From an uncultured Peptococcaceae bacterium (GTDB lineage Bacteria; Bacillota; Peptococcia; Peptococcales; Peptococcaceae): a stretch of DNA of 28,439 bases. Below are positions 15,771 through 23,261 of this stretch, piece after piece. Position 1 is the stretch's first letter, and each line of letters begins with the position of its first letter. The DNA lies in assembly GCA_910585405.1 (NCBI GenBank), contig CAJUDO010000033.1, positions 1-28,439 of the forward strand, given 5' to 3'. The position numbers and the translations under genes were made by a program. Below the pieces are notes generated by a model, which ran no database searches, was not told where the DNA came from, and worked only from the letters and a program-made list of their open reading frames with translations.

Positions 15771-16665
15771 AACGACTGCTGGACATTTAGCGGCGCTATT
15801 AACAATTGTTATCTGGGGAACAACCTTTATCTCTACTAAAATCCTATTGACTGATTTTCAACCTGTAGAAATTCTGTTCTTCCGTTTTGTTATGGGCTTT
15901 TTAGTTTTATGTACAGCTTACCCCCGAATATTAAAAACTGCAAACTTTAAACAGGAATTGGTTTTTGCCCTCGCAGGACTGTGCGGTATCTGCCTATACT
16001 ACCTATTAGAAAACATCGCTTTAACCTTTACCATGGCCTCCAATGTAGGAGTAATCATATCCGTTGCTCCATTTTTTACGGCAATTTTAGCACATTTATT
16101 TATGAAGTCAGAAGAAAAACTACGTTTGCAATTTTTTATAGGATTTGCCATTGCAATGTTGGGAATCATTTTAATCAGCTTGAATGGACAAAAATTAGCG
16201 CTTAACCCTATAGGTGATTTTCTCGCGATGATTGCCGCTTTTGTGTGGGCTTGCTATTCCATCTTGACAAGAAAAATCAGCAGTTTCGGTTATCCCGTTA
16301 TTCTCTCCACCCGCCGAACATTTTTCTATGGAATTTTATTTATGATACCGGCATTGTTCATCTTCGATTTCCAGGCGGAGCTTTCCCGATTCACCAATAT
16401 CACATACCTATTCAATATTCTCTATTTGGGATTAGGCGCTTCTGCACTCTGCTTTGTCACATGGAATTTTGCCGTAAAGGAATTGGGCGCAATAAAAACC
16501 AGCGTGTATATCTACATGGTCCCTGTCATCACAGTTGTTACGTCTGTTTCAATTTTGCATGAACAGCTGACTTTATCCGCAGGAATAGGAACGGCTTTGA
16601 CTTTGATAGGATTATTCCTGTCGGAACATAAGACAAAAGGCTCTGAAAATGAGCCTGCCAAATGA
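15760..16665 (+). CDS. EamA/DMT family transporter
   Basis: An inner-membrane drug/metabolite exporter of 301 residues with about ten hydrophobic helices in two EamA repeats, normal for the RhaT/YdcZ-like group. Typical signatures are AALLTIVIWGTTFISTKILL near the N-terminus and SVAPFFTAILAHLF. The frame is open 17 codons further, but the ATG at 15760 has AGGAG seven bases upstream and matches the family start. It overlaps the last 11 bases of araC, so translation is coupled. The substrate is not evident; amino acid or metabolite export is usual for the family. A perfect 13-base hairpin begins at its stop codon. Confidence 0.93.
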   Translation: MKNKTTAGHLAALLTIVIWGTTFISTKILLTDFQPVEILFFRFVMGFLVLCTAYPRILKTANFKQELVFALAGLCGICLYYLLENIALTFTMASNVGVIISVAPFFTAILAHLFMKSEEKLRLQFFIGFAIAMLGIILISLNGQKLALNPIGDFLAMIAAFVWACYSILTRKISSFGYPVILSTRRTFFYGILFMIPALFIFDFQAELSRFTNITYLFNILYLGLGASALCFVTWNFAVKELGAIKTSVYIYMVPVITVVTSVSILHEQLTLSAGIGTALTLIGLFLSEHKTKGSENEPAK

Positions 16666-16722
16666 TACAGCAGGCAATCCGTTTTAAGATTTCCTGCTGT
16701 ATCATGCTGTTGTAAAAACAGC
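16662..16722. terminator. tandem hairpins at the end of the EamA gene
   Basis: ATGATACAGCAGG (16662-16674) pairs perfectly with CCTGCTGTATCAT (16693-16705), with the first arm covering the stop codon. A second hairpin, GCTGTT/AACAGC, follows at 16706-16722. There is no good T tract, so this is a structured 3' end and possible bidirectional terminator between convergent genes. Confidence 0.5.
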
Positions 16723-16771
16723 AATTATTCAATTTTTGATGGTTTGCTGCGCAAAATTCAAGCTCTGTACA

Positions 16772-17104
16772 TTATCCTTTCAGATTTTTCAAAATTTCGG
16801 GGTTATTTGAGCGCATCACTCCAAGCATCTGACACGTTTCCATATCTGAACAAGCCCCGCACGTTGTCACGCCTTTTTTTAACGCACACTGACGAATATC
16901 ACAAAGGCTATCACAGAATACCGTTTTCACGCCCTCAGCACGGCAGCCTTGACAATTGATATGTTCAGGCAAAATGGGGGCACTATTTAGCTCAGCCCAT
17001 AATTTTGCAGTTTTTTCACGCAGCGCTTGATCATCATGAACCGTCGCAAGATATGCGTCGCATTTTTCACAGTCCAGCCCACAATATGAAATCATCTTTC
17101 TCAC
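16772..17104 (-). CDS. DUF3795 cysteine-rich protein
   Basis: A small protein of about 110 residues of unknown function. The N-terminus reads MISYCGLDCEKCDAYLAT, the hallmark of DUF3795, followed by further cysteine pairs (INCQGCRAEG, SLCDIRQCA, TTCGACSDMETC), twelve cysteines in all. This suggests metal or iron-sulfur binding. A GTG at 17104 has AGGA eight bases upstream; the ATG three codons later is where most family members begin, and its own ribosome site is poor. The upstream TTG at 17122 is unlikely. It is transcribed toward the EamA gene and divergent from sleB. Confidence 0.85.
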   Translation of the reverse strand: MRKMISYCGLDCEKCDAYLATVHDDQALREKTAKLWAELNSAPILPEHINCQGCRAEGVKTVFCDSLCDIRQCALKKGVTTCGACSDMETCQMLGVMRSNNPEILKNLKG

Positions 17105-17217
17105 AGCTATCTTCCTTTCCAATTCAAATTTTTGCTATTTCTCATCAATATGATTATACCATTTATCCAGCACAATCACAATTCCCTGCCTCGCCGTGAA
17201 AATATTCAATTCCCCAA

Positions 17218-17248
17218 TACATGACTTTTCCCTTTTTTACACATACTA
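17218..17248 (+). promoter_or_regulatory. possible forespore (sigma-G/F type) promoter of sleB-ypeB
   Basis: TACATG (17218-17223) and CATACTA (17242-17248) are separated by 18 bases. This fits the HATR -35 and CATWMTA -10 pattern known for sigma-F/sigma-G. The implied transcript would start only a few bases before the AGGAGG, which is tight. No convincing vegetative promoter is seen in the same interval. Confidence 0.4.
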
Positions 17249-17270
17249 CATGCAAAAAGGAGGAGTTCTT

Positions 17271-17747
17271 ATGAAGTATTTCATCTTCCCTAAAAGCCAC
17301 TGCAAATTGATTTCTGTAGTACTTTGCGCTGCTCTTGCAGCGGTTATCCCAACGCCGCAGCAGGAGCAGGTCTATGCTGCCAGCGGCACCTATGGCAAAA
17401 ACGACGTCATGGTTCTGGCAAAAATGATTCACGGAGAAGCGCGCGGCGAATCCTATGTAGGCAAAGTTGCCGTAGGCGCCGTAATTCTCAATCGGGTAAA
17501 AGATAAAAAATTCCCTGACAGCGTATACAGCGTATGTTTCCAACCCGGCGCCTTTGACGCTGTGGCAGACGGTCAATATTATCTGGAGCCAAATCAGTCC
17601 TCCATCAATGCCGCCAAAGCTGCCATAAACGGATGGGATCCCACCTATGGTGCGTTATATTACTGGAATCCTGCCACCGCCACCAGTAAATGGATTTGGT
17701 CCCGTAAAATTATTACACAAATCGGCAAACATGTATTTGGAGTGTGA
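17271..17747 (+). CDS. sleB: spore cortex-lytic / cell wall hydrolase SleB-like
   Basis: An exported peptidoglycan hydrolase (hydrolase_2 family, lytic transglycosylase type) of 158 residues. A signal peptide covers about 1-37 (hydrophobic VVLCAALAAVI, cleavage near VYAA). The catalytic domain begins at about 46 with VLAKMIHGEARGE, where Glu56 is the likely catalytic acid, followed by VGAVILNRVKDKKFP and CFQPGAFDAV. It lacks the N-terminal peptidoglycan-binding repeat of Bacillus SleB, so it is the short form common in other Bacillota. The frame is open 25 codons further up, but AGGAGG seven bases before 17271 decides the start. ypeB follows after 3 bp, which strongly supports a role in cortex hydrolysis during germination. 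Confidence 0.9.
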   Translation: MKYFIFPKSHCKLISVVLCAALAAVIPTPQQEQVYAASGTYGKNDVMVLAKMIHGEARGESYVGKVAVGAVILNRVKDKKFPDSVYSVCFQPGAFDAVADGQYYLEPNQSSINAAKAAINGWDPTYGALYYWNPATATSKWIWSRKIITQIGKHVFGV

Positions 17748-17750
17748 CCT

Positions 17751-19079
17751 ATGAAACGAGAAAATCATCTATTATTAGCGATTATTGGTTTGCTAATTTT
17801 GCTCCTTTTAGGTACATTCTGGTGGGGCAACCGCAAAATTGAACAATTGGAATCCCAACAGCAAGCCGTTGCCTATCAGGCCGAAGGACAATACCAACGC
17901 AGCTTCGGTGGTCTTTCTGATTCAGTCAGCGCCATGAACGAACAGTTGGCACAGCTTTTGGTCACTACCAGTCAAGAACAACTGCTGCTGGGACTGTCCA
18001 GCTTGTGGCGGGAGGTATACAACGCAATCAATCATCTGGGCGGACTGCCTGTGGCCATGAATGAGCTGGAAAGCACCGATTTGCTTTTAAACGACGTCGC
18101 CGAGTACAGCTATTACTTGTTGCGCAAAAACGTGTTGCAGCAAAAGCCATTGTCCCAACAGGACTGGGACCAGTTGGAGGAATTTTATAACCGTTCCCGC
18201 GTTGTGCAAAATGAACTGGAGCAACTCGGGAGCCGCATCTTAAATGAGAATGTTCAACTTTCACTCATTTCGCTGGAGGACGAAGAAAGCGCATTGGCCA
18301 CGACCTTTCGCAGTATCGAATCCCAAGTACATGCTTTTCCTGAACTAAAATTTGAAGAGGGCGTACGCCGGATTGAACCGGAGCCTCGCGCTATTGCAGG
18401 AGAGCAAATCACCCAGATTGAAGCAGTGTCCTCAGCCGACACTTTCTTAGATATGCTGTTAATCAAACATGGTCTGGGCAAAGTAGAATTTACCTCCCAA
18501 GACACCAAAATTCCTATCTATGGAGTGCGCTATCAAAATGAATCGGAAGACACGATTCTTTATGTAGAGGTGAGCCAAAAAGGGGGACAAGTACTGCAGT
18601 TCTATCAAACCAGAGAAGTAGCCCAGGCTAATTATGACACAGAGGATGCCATTGCACAGGCTAAAAGTCTTTTAAACGAGCTTCACTTTTCCGATATGGC
18701 CTGCATAGATGTAATCCTTGATGAAAACATCGTGGATTTAACCTTCGTACCCAAAATGGACGGCATTTACATTTACTCCGACATGGTCAAGCTACAAATC
18801 GCTTTAGATGACAACACATTGCTCAATTTTGATCAGACCAGCTACGCAACACGCCATTACCAGCGTCAGCTCCCAGCCCCTGTTCTCAGCAAAGAGCAAA
18901 TCCTGCAAAACCGGAATCCCAATTTTCAAGTGGAAACGGTCCGGCTAGCGCTCATCACAGACGAATATAGTATTAATGAAATTCTCACCTATGAAATACA
19001 AGGCACTGTCGTAGGTGAAACCTTCTCTGTTTTTGTAGATGCTGCAACTGGTCAGGAAATTCGCATCGTACGTCGTTGA
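17751..19079 (+). CDS. ypeB: germination protein YpeB
   Basis: A membrane-anchored protein of 442 residues, the usual YpeB length, needed in Bacillus to keep SleB stable in the spore. A single transmembrane helix lies at about 7-25 (LLLAIIGLLILLLLGTFWWG). It is followed by a helical region rich in Gln and Glu (about 30-200) and by C-terminal PepSY-like repeats, seen in DTEDAIAQAKSLLN and in the final VVGETFSVFVDAATGQEI. The start is three bases after the sleB stop, with GGAG inside the sleB end, so the two are translationally coupled. Expression in the forespore is expected from family knowledge. Confidence 0.93.
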   Translation: MKRENHLLLAIIGLLILLLLGTFWWGNRKIEQLESQQQAVAYQAEGQYQRSFGGLSDSVSAMNEQLAQLLVTTSQEQLLLGLSSLWREVYNAINHLGGLPVAMNELESTDLLLNDVAEYSYYLLRKNVLQQKPLSQQDWDQLEEFYNRSRVVQNELEQLGSRILNENVQLSLISLEDEESALATTFRSIESQVHAFPELKFEEGVRRIEPEPRAIAGEQITQIEAVSSADTFLDMLLIKHGLGKVEFTSQDTKIPIYGVRYQNESEDTILYVEVSQKGGQVLQFYQTREVAQANYDTEDAIAQAKSLLNELHFSDMACIDVILDENIVDLTFVPKMDGIYIYSDMVKLQIALDDNTLLNFDQTSYATRHYQRQLPAPVLSKEQILQNRNPNFQVETVRLALITDEYSINEILTYEIQGTVVGETFSVFVDAATGQEIRIVRR

Positions 19080-19253
19080 CGTTGTTTCTCTAAAGATCTT
19101 ATCCATGCCAATTAAATAATTTTATGTACAAATCTCAAAATAGCTCTTATATAGAGGCGAAAAAAAGATTATAATGTAAGTATAAAGAATTTATTGGCGC
19201 TTTATGACTTGTCATCTTATTAATTTTCCATTGGTGAAAATTTTTATGAAAAG
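19080..19253. other. intergenic sequence before the carD leader hairpin
   Basis: No gene is visible. A perfect TATAAT at 19170-19175 has only a weak -35 (TTATAT, 19147-19152) at 17 bases. It could be the start of a carD transcript running through the hairpin at 19254. Confidence 0.3.
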
Positions 19254-19310
19254 GCTGTCGCACTAAACATTTACCGTCTGTAGACGGCGTTCCTGCGGCA
19301 GCTCTTTTTA
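19254..19310 (+). terminator. intrinsic terminator between ypeB and the CarD-like gene
   Basis: The outer stem GCTGTCGC/GCGGCAGC encloses a second hairpin, CCGTC-TGTA-GACGG, and is followed by TCTTTTTATCTC. It lies 175 bp after ypeB and only 48 bp before the CarD-like gene, so it could end ypeB transcripts or attenuate a carD transcript. Confidence 0.65.
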
Positions 19311-19357
19311 TCTCTTTTTCTATTGCGCCAAACATTTGTTGCAAAGGAGGGAGCACT

Positions 19358-19873
19358 ATGTTTCAAATTGGTGATTATATCATTTATCGCAACACCGGTG
19401 TGTGCCAGGTAGTACAAATCGGTATTCCGGAAAATTTTTCTATATTAGATTCGGACGTACAATATTATTTCCTAGAGCCATTGCGCGGCTCTGGCGTTAT
19501 TTACATTCCTGTAAATTCCACTGTATTCATGCGGCCTGTCATCAGCAAAGAGCAGGCAATGGAGCTAATTGCCTCCATTCCCACCATTCCAGAACAGCCT
19601 GACTACACCAAAGACCAGAAGGCATTACATGAACATTACAAAACCTTATTGCAAAGTCATGATTGTACAGCATTGATTCAATTAATTAAAAATATTCACA
19701 AAAAAAGCGCTGTACTGACCGCCAAAGGAAAAAATGCAGGTAAAACCGATCTGCAATATAAAAAGCAGGCCGAAACTCTGCTGCATGAAGAACTCTCCAT
19801 CGCACTGGGTATTCCTGTAGAAGAAGTACCCGCTTATATTCGCAGCCAAATAGAAAATACCTCACTGGCATAG
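19358..19873 (+). CDS. CarD-like / CdnL family RNA polymerase-binding protein
   Basis: A protein of 171 residues with a CarD/TRCF RNA-polymerase interaction domain at about 1-60 (FQIGDYIIYRNTGVCQVVQI and YYFLEPLRGSGVIYIPVN). A helical C-terminal half of about 110 residues corresponds to the DNA-binding module of CarD and CdnL. Such proteins bind the RNA polymerase beta subunit and alter open-complex stability at promoters. The length is typical. The start has AGGAGG eight bases upstream. It appears monocistronic, with a terminator before and after it. Which promoters it affects cannot be read here. Confidence 0.9.
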   Translation: MFQIGDYIIYRNTGVCQVVQIGIPENFSILDSDVQYYFLEPLRGSGVIYIPVNSTVFMRPVISKEQAMELIASIPTIPEQPDYTKDQKALHEHYKTLLQSHDCTALIQLIKNIHKKSAVLTAKGKNAGKTDLQYKKQAETLLHEELSIALGIPVEEVPAYIRSQIENTSLA

Positions 19874-19880
19874 ACATCAC

Positions 19881-19931
19881 ACCGATCGTCGGGCTCAATT
19901 ATTACAACTATAATTGTCCCTCCTGATCGGT
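19881..19931. terminator. hairpin between the CarD-like gene and the hxlR gene
   Basis: ACCGATC pairs with GATCGGT, with an inner CAATTAT/ATAATTG stem, followed by TTGTTTTG on the plus strand. It overlaps the last codons of the HxlR gene on the minus strand. Both genes converge on it. Confidence 0.5.
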
Positions 19932-20261
19932 TTGTTTTGTTTGCAAATATGCAATATATTTTTCCCCCCACTGCTGTAAACTACCCAATACCGGCATAAA
20001 TTGCAGTCCAATTTCGCTTAGACTGTATTCTACCTTAGGTGGAACCTGCAAATATTCTTTGCGTATTACCAAACCATTCTGCTCCATCTGCTTCAGCTGT
20101 TTGCTCAATGTCGCGTGGGTCATCTCCGGCATTCTGCGCAGCAATTGATTAAAGCGCACCGGTCCGTCACTGAGATAGTGCATAATCAAAATACACCATT
20201 TTCCCTGCAGCACCTTCTGCGCCGTAAAATAAGGACATCTTCCAAACAAATCTTCACCCAT
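19908..20261 (-). CDS. HxlR family transcriptional regulator
   Basis: A winged helix-turn-helix regulator of 117 residues, the usual HxlR length. The signature is FGRCPYFTAQKVLQGKWCIL, with the conserved N-terminal Cys9, then VRFNQLLRRMPEMTHATLSKQLKQME (recognition helices) and VEYSLSEIG (wing). The start at 20261 has GGAGG seven bases upstream; the frame extends 22 codons further but has no ribosome site there. No typical target, such as a reductase or isomerase gene, is adjacent, so it probably regulates a distant gene or itself. Cysteine-based redox sensing is known in some family members only. Confidence 0.93.
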   Translation of the reverse strand: MGEDLFGRCPYFTAQKVLQGKWCILIMHYLSDGPVRFNQLLRRMPEMTHATLSKQLKQMEQNGLVIRKEYLQVPPKVEYSLSEIGLQFMPVLGSLQQWGEKYIAYLQTKQTDQEGQL

Positions 20262-20312
20262 TATACTTCCTCCCGCTACCATATATAATCCGACATGGCT
20301 CTGTTTCCTACT

Positions 20313-20341
20313 ATCATACCACTGCATTTCCTATACGTAAA
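20313..20341 (-). promoter_or_regulatory. promoter of the hxlR gene
   Basis: On the minus strand TTTACG (20336-20341), 17 bases, TATGAT (20313-20318), about 52 bp upstream of the start. Confidence 0.45.
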
Positions 20342-20390
20342 CTGACTAATTTTCTTTTTCAAGTTATCTCCCGCAAAACTTCTTACACAC

Positions 20391-20429
20391 AAAAAACTGC
20401 CGGTGAACAATCTTTTGCTCACCGACAGT
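20391..20429 (-). terminator. intrinsic terminator of cysK-sigH
   Basis: On the minus strand ACTGTCGGTGA pairs with TCACCGGCAGT (one wobble) and is followed by TTTTTT. It lies about 45 bp after the sigma factor stop. Confidence 0.85.
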
Positions 20430-20474
20430 ACTATTTCTATTATTCCATATCACACACTATATGGGAATACTTTC

Positions 20475-21113
20475 CTAGATTCCCTCTACACAAAAACTCA
20501 ATGCCTTGGATTTATTTACTTTTTTACGAATCCGTTGCACTGCATTGTCCACTGACTTGTTTTCCAACTGTAATGCCAATGTAATCTCATTATAGCTCAT
20601 ACCCATCATACGCATGATCAGTACATTCAGCTCCATTTTAGATAATAGTGCTGTGATTTTTTGCATAATCTCCGCATACGTTTCCCGCTCTACCACTGTA
20701 TTCTCCGGCGATACAATTTCACCACTGGCATCCCGTTCAATCAAATACGCAGCTTTTCCTTCTATTTGTTCATCATTTTCATTGTAGTTGGACATAGACA
20801 CTGCCTCGTTCAACACCATATGTTTCTTGCGGTTAGAACGTTTCACACAGGAGTCCAACTCCCGTTTGATGCACAAATAAGCAAAATTCTTAAATTGTTT
20901 TCCGCTCTCCAGTTTATAGCTTTTCACACTCTGCATAAAGCCAATCATCGCTTCCTGCATCAAGTCGTCCCGTTCGCCATCTTTCAAATAGTACTTATCA
21001 CAAATGTAACTCATCAATCCCTGATATCGCTTCAGCAAATACTCCATGGCTGCTTCATTACCCTGTTGCGCTGCCTCAATTATCTCTTGTTCCGGCTTAT
21101 CTGCAAATTCCAT
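20475..21113 (-). CDS. sigH: sigma-70 family sigma factor, SigH (Spo0H)-like
   Basis: An RNA polymerase sigma factor of 212 residues, the size of SigH, the transition-state and early sporulation factor. Region 2 reads ERDDLMQEAMIGFMQSVKSY and KQFKNFAYLCIKRELDSCVK. Region 4 ends with MSYNEITLALQLENKSVDNA and VQRIRKKVNK, closely matching the SigH pattern of SPEN-linker and KSVDNA-QR. The start at 21113 has AGGAGG seven bases upstream, located across the cysK stop 11 bp away. The two are therefore co-transcribed, which is not the usual sigH setting near yacP/rlmB. A stress or ECF role is possible, but region sequences favour SigH. Confidence 0.85.
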   Translation of the reverse strand: MEFADKPEQEIIEAAQQGNEAAMEYLLKRYQGLMSYICDKYYLKDGERDDLMQEAMIGFMQSVKSYKLESGKQFKNFAYLCIKRELDSCVKRSNRKKHMVLNEAVSMSNYNENDEQIEGKAAYLIERDASGEIVSPENTVVERETYAEIMQKITALLSKMELNVLIMRMMGMSYNEITLALQLENKSVDNAVQRIRKKVNKSKALSFCVEGI

Positions 21114-21124
21114 GCAACTTCCTC

Positions 21125-22051
21125 CTAATCGGTTTCCTGAAATAGTTCTGTAGATAAATAACGTTCTCCTGTATCCGGCAATATCACTACAATACACTTT
21201 CCGCTGTTTTCCGGACGAGCAGCAACCTGTTCTGCAGCCTTCATTGCAGCACCAGCGGAAATGCCCACCAAAACGCCCTGTGTCTTTGCCAGCATGCGGG
21301 ATTCTGCCATCGCTTCATCCCCATCAATCATCAAAACCTCATCAACCAAACTTAAATCTAAAATAGACGGGATAAATCCAGCGCCAATCCCCTGGATTTT
21401 GTGAGCGCCTTTTGGATGCCCATTAATCACTGCAGATTGCAATGGCTCCACGCCAATCATTTTTATATTTTGGTTGTATTCCTTCAGTCCTTTGGCAATC
21501 CCGGTAATCGTGCCGCCAGTACCGATGGCAGCAACTACGATATCCACTTTACCTTCTGTATCTGCATAAATCTCTTGCGCTGTCGATGCATAATGCGCCA
21601 TAGGATTGGCCGGATTATCAAACTGACCGCACATATAGCTACCCGGAATTTCCTTGAGCAAGGCTTCCGCTTTGGCGATAGCGCCTGCCATCCCATCGGC
21701 CGCCGGCGTCAGCACAATCTCTGCTCCGTAAGCCCGCAACAGGCTTTGCCGCTCCTGACTCATATTCTCTGGCATGGTCAAAATCATTTTATATCCTTTT
21801 ACTGCAGCCATCAGCGCCAATCCTACACCAGTATTGCCGCTAGTAGGCTCTACAATCGTAGCGCCCGGCTGTATCTTTCCCTTTTCTTCTGCATCCTGCA
21901 GCATATACGCACCCACTCTGTCTTTGATGCTGCCGCCCGGATTAAAAAACTCCACCTTTGCCAGAATATCCGCCTTTATCTCTGGATTTTTCAAATGCAT
22001 CCGCACCAACGGCGTGCGCCCAATTAATTCTCCGATATTATCATAAATCAT
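21125..22051 (-). CDS. cysK: cysteine synthase (O-acetylserine sulfhydrylase)
   Basis: A PLP enzyme that makes cysteine from O-acetylserine and sulfide; 308 residues, typical of CysK. The PLP lysine is Lys43 in NPGGSIKDRVGAYM, the substrate loop is TSGNTGVGLAL at 70-80, and GTGGTITGIAKGLKE is the phosphate-binding loop. GISAGAAMKA is near the C-terminus, and the last motif is LPDTGERYLST. The start has AAGGTGA upstream. It leads the cysK-sigH operon with its own promoter at about 100 bp. No T-box, SAM riboswitch or CymR-type site was recognised in the leader. Confidence 0.96.
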   Translation of the reverse strand: MIYDNIGELIGRTPLVRMHLKNPEIKADILAKVEFFNPGGSIKDRVGAYMLQDAEEKGKIQPGATIVEPTSGNTGVGLALMAAVKGYKMILTMPENMSQERQSLLRAYGAEIVLTPAADGMAGAIAKAEALLKEIPGSYMCGQFDNPANPMAHYASTAQEIYADTEGKVDIVVAAIGTGGTITGIAKGLKEYNQNIKMIGVEPLQSAVINGHPKGAHKIQGIGAGFIPSILDLSLVDEVLMIDGDEAMAESRMLAKTQGVLVGISAGAAMKAAEQVAARPENSGKCIVVILPDTGERYLSTELFQETD

Positions 22052-22147
22052 CTTTTGTCACCTTCAAAATAGAATTTCCATATTTTCTATAGTATTCACC
22101 CAATAATTCAAATCATACTGCCAATAGCTAATCTTTTTTGTTTTTCT

Positions 22148-22177
22148 ATTATAAGTGTACGCGATTCAACCTGAGAA
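22148..22177 (-). promoter_or_regulatory. promoter of cysK-sigH
   Basis: On the minus strand a perfect TATAAT (22148-22153) follows TTCTCA (22172-22177) after 18 bases. It implies a leader of about 90 nt. Confidence 0.5.
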
Positions 22178-22312
22178 TGCAAGGGTTCCTCCTCTTTTTT
22201 TACTATTTCCCGAAGATTATTCAAAATTCAACCTATTTTTTGCACTTTTCTTGACACTTTCCACAAAATTCAGAAAAAATTTGGCTACATTTCTGTGAAA
22301 ACAAAATTGAGA

Positions 22313-22357
22313 TAGTAGAGTGACAAAGCCTTCTTCATGAGCTTTGTCACTCTACTA
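22313..22357. repeat. perfect 17-bp inverted repeat with 11-base loop
   Basis: TAGTAGAGTGACAAAGC and GCTTTGTCACTCTACTA are exact complements separated by 11 bases. The hairpin lies about 70 bp past the stop of the nitrilase gene and about 135 bp upstream of the cysK promoter, in a 377 bp intergenic region. A weak T-rich run (CTCAATTTTG) follows on the minus strand, so termination of glpK-nitrilase transcripts is the simplest reading. Confidence 0.8.
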
Positions 22358-22428
22358 CCTCAATATGCCAGTCTAATATTTACATTTTAAAAAATACTTT
22401 TGTTAATGCGAAAGCTAAAAAATTTTAT

Positions 22429-23250
22429 TTATTGTTTTCGCTGCAGCGCATACACATCTATGCGTCTGTTTTCCACAGAAGGATTCCGCCGTCTTACATC
22501 GGCCAGATACTCTAAATCAATCTCCGCCAGAATGACACTCGGCTTGTCAGATGCACGTGCAATCACAGTTCCCCATGGGTCCACAATCATGCTGTTGCCA
22601 TAAGCCACAAATTGCTCCTTTTGCCCCACCTGATTGGGCGCTACAATATAACAACCGTTTTCAATGGCCCTCGTTCGCAGAATTGCTTCCCAATGATCCT
22701 TTCCGGTAGGCATCGTAAAGTTGGCAGGCAAAAAGATAATTTCTGCACCCTCCAACCGCATCAGCCGAAACAATTCTGGAAAACGCATATCATAGCAAAT
22801 AGCAAACCCCAAATGTCCCAATTCCGTTTTCACCGTGACGATTTCATGTCCCGGCTCTTTTCTGGCAGATTCCCGCACGCTGCTGCCATCAGGCAAGGTC
22901 ATATCAAAATTATGCAGTTTGCTGTAACGCGCCGCGATTTCCCCCTGCGGATTGATGAGCACAGTCGTATTATACGTACGTGTACCCTCCGGATTCACCT
23001 CACTGATACTGCCTCCGTGAATCCAGATATGATGCGCTCTGGCCTTCTCTGCCAGCAATGCTGTGGTGGGACCGGGAATGGTCTCCGCATATTGGGGTTC
23101 CTCGCTGAGAATATTTACAACCTCTGGGAAAGCCACCAGCTGCGCGCCCTTTGCCGCCGCCTCATCAATAAAAGCGCCCATCTGCTGCCAATTGGCCGCT
23201 TTATCATTTTGTGTGTCCATCTGCACCGCTGCAACCATAAATTTTTTCAT
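22429..23250 (-). CDS. carbon-nitrogen hydrolase, Nit (deaminated-glutathione amidase-like) family
   Basis: A nitrilase-superfamily amidase of 273 residues. The catalytic triad is visible as Glu43 (AFPEVVN), Lys111 (YSKLHNFDM) and Cys152 (FAICYDMRFPELFR). The HNFDMTLPDG and LPANFTMPTGKDHWE stretches resemble the Nit1/omega-amidase branch, which repairs deaminated glutathione or glutamine by-products. The start at 23250 has GGGGG seven bases upstream; a TTG eight codons earlier is rejected. It follows glpK by 11 bp and is likely co-transcribed, though no functional link to glycerol is known. The precise substrate is uncertain. Confidence 0.92.
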   Translation of the reverse strand: MKKFMVAAVQMDTQNDKAANWQQMGAFIDEAAAKGAQLVAFPEVVNILSEEPQYAETIPGPTTALLAEKARAHHIWIHGGSISEVNPEGTRTYNTTVLINPQGEIAARYSKLHNFDMTLPDGSSVRESARKEPGHEIVTVKTELGHLGFAICYDMRFPELFRLMRLEGAEIIFLPANFTMPTGKDHWEAILRTRAIENGCYIVAPNQVGQKEQFVAYGNSMIVDPWGTVIARASDKPSVILAEIDLEYLADVRRRNPSVENRRIDVYALQRKQ

Positions 23251-23261
23251 TCCAATGCCCC

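Noticed and set aside
22052..22428. T-box or SAM riboswitch ahead of cysK
   Set aside because: No T-box antiterminator core or S-box conserved blocks were seen; only a promoter and a perfect hairpin are supported.
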